The notes below the pieces were generated by a model. The model was not told where the DNA came from. It made no database searches and saw nothing but the letters and a program-made list of their open reading frames with translations. A DNA stretch of 5,446 nt, taken from assembly GCA_035513175.1 (NCBI GenBank), contig DATKCN010000247.1, positions 1 to 5,446 of the forward strand, read 5' to 3'. This document shows positions 5,149 through 5,446 of this stretch, in pieces. Made by a program: the position numbers and the translations under genes. The DNA comes from DATKCN01 sp035513175. GTDB taxonomy: Bacteria; Chloroflexota; Chloroflexia; Thermomicrobiales; CFX8. Each line of letters begins with the position of its first letter. The first letter of the stretch is position 1.

Positions 5149-5262
5149 ATGGCATGCGAAACGGGCGGCGGCGCAGTGGCGTTGACGCCGGACACGCTGG
5201 CGGCTGGCGACGAGCGGATCGTGGCAGCGCGTGTGTGTGAGGTCGTAACGCGCAACTTGTAA
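5149..5262 (+). CDS. possible mini-ORF, paralogue of the one at 1938-2057
   Basis: ATG 5149 opens a 37-residue frame ending at TAA 5260-5262; the same frame is open from ATG 5092, so a 56-residue version is possible. It begins MACETGGGAVALTPDTL and its last 20 residues are colinear with those of the ORF at 1938-2057. In the alignment several differences are synonymous (GCC/GCA, CGC/CGT, CGT/CGC), a weak hint of protein-level conservation. No clear ribosome binding site is seen. It lies divergent from the regulator gene, inside or just beyond its promoter region. The rest of 5010-5319 holds the predicted regulator promoter and nothing else I can name. Function unknown. Confidence 0.3.
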   Translation: MACETGGGAVALTPDTLAAGDERIVAARVCEVVTRNL

Positions 5263-5282
5263 TTCGTGATGGGAGGGTATCA

Positions 5283-5307
5283 GGGCGCGGTCCGAAATGC
5301 CGCGCCC
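5283..5307. terminator. GC hairpin after the right-edge gene
   Basis: GGGCGCGG (5283-5290) and CCGCGCCC (5300-5307) form a perfect 8-bp stem with a 9-nt loop. It begins 12 nt after the stop of the minus-strand gene at 5320 and 20 nt after the stop of the plus-strand mini-ORF at 5262, so it could serve either. No strong T-run follows on either strand. Confidence 0.55.
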
Positions 5308-5319
5308 CGTGCCACCGTG

Positions 5320-5446
5320 TTATCCGATAAAGACGTTCCATCTCGAGAATGTCGATGTCTCAACGTAGATGATCGGGTCGGTCCCGTCGAGCAACGAACC
5401 CCCAAGGTGCTCCCACGTCACGCCCACCAGCCGCCCGATGTAGAGG
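5320..5446 (-). CDS. C-terminal end of a gene cut by the window edge, function unknown
   Basis: Reading the minus strand inward from the right edge, one frame runs through 41 codons and ends at TAA (plus 5320-5322). The product fragment includes YIGRLVGVTWEHLGG, then DGTDPIIYVETSTFSRW, and ends NVFIG. Its composition (mixed aromatic, acidic and hydrophobic residues) looks like real protein rather than the Arg/Ala/Pro-rich output of wrong frames in this DNA. A hairpin follows 12 nt after the stop. The aromatic, beta-like tail suggests the end of a globular or secreted domain, but I cannot assign a family from 41 residues. Confidence 0.6.
   Translation of the reverse strand, partial: LYIGRLVGVTWEHLGGSLLDGTDPIIYVETSTFSRWNVFIG

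Overview
This is a GC-rich bacterial window, probably a metagenomic or draft contig piece. The ATP-binding LuxR-type regulator and the style of the reductase-like protein resemble what is common in Chloroflexota (Thermomicrobia/Sphaerobacter-like lineages), but that placement is inference from general appearance; no marker gene is present. The extreme left edge (about 1-157) is a C-homopolymer-rich, low-complexity stretch that may be partly an assembly artefact.

Region by region. (1) Positions 158-1072 (+) encode a glycine/sarcosine/betaine/D-proline reductase selenoprotein B-like protein. Its frame is interrupted by a single TGA at 683-685, exactly where relatives carry a redox cysteine in a C-x-x-C motif. 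Read as selenocysteine this gives one continuous 304-residue protein with a U-x-x-C motif, and a candidate bacterial SECIS hairpin lies just downstream (696-714). Most automatic pipelines would split it into two fragments. A small ORF (1069-1191) overlaps its stop by GTGA, and a long perfect-arm hairpin (1237-1292) closes the region. (2) On the minus strand are a 157-residue membrane-anchored protein with four degenerate internal repeats (1303-1776), a 69-residue secreted small protein (2293-2502), and a 777-residue LuxR-family regulator with an NTPase and TPR-like region (2676-5009). (3) The two small minus-strand genes share a duplicated upstream block: two exact words (8 and 17 nt) at identical spacing, plus a TACTAC site that forms a perfect palindrome in one copy. 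This suggests common regulation, possibly by the adjacent regulator. (4) Two short plus-strand ORFs (1938-2057 and 5149-5262) share a near-identical 20-nt segment, the same frame and the same distance to the stop, so they look paralogous. (5) At the right edge is the C-terminal end of a minus-strand gene (5320-5446) with a hairpin just after its stop.

The strongest unusual item is the probable mis-split selenoprotein. Next are the duplicated promoter block linking two exported small proteins to a neighbouring regulator, and the pair of paralogous mini-ORFs in otherwise unexplained intergenic DNA. No selenocysteine machinery (selA, selB, selC, selD) is visible in the window.
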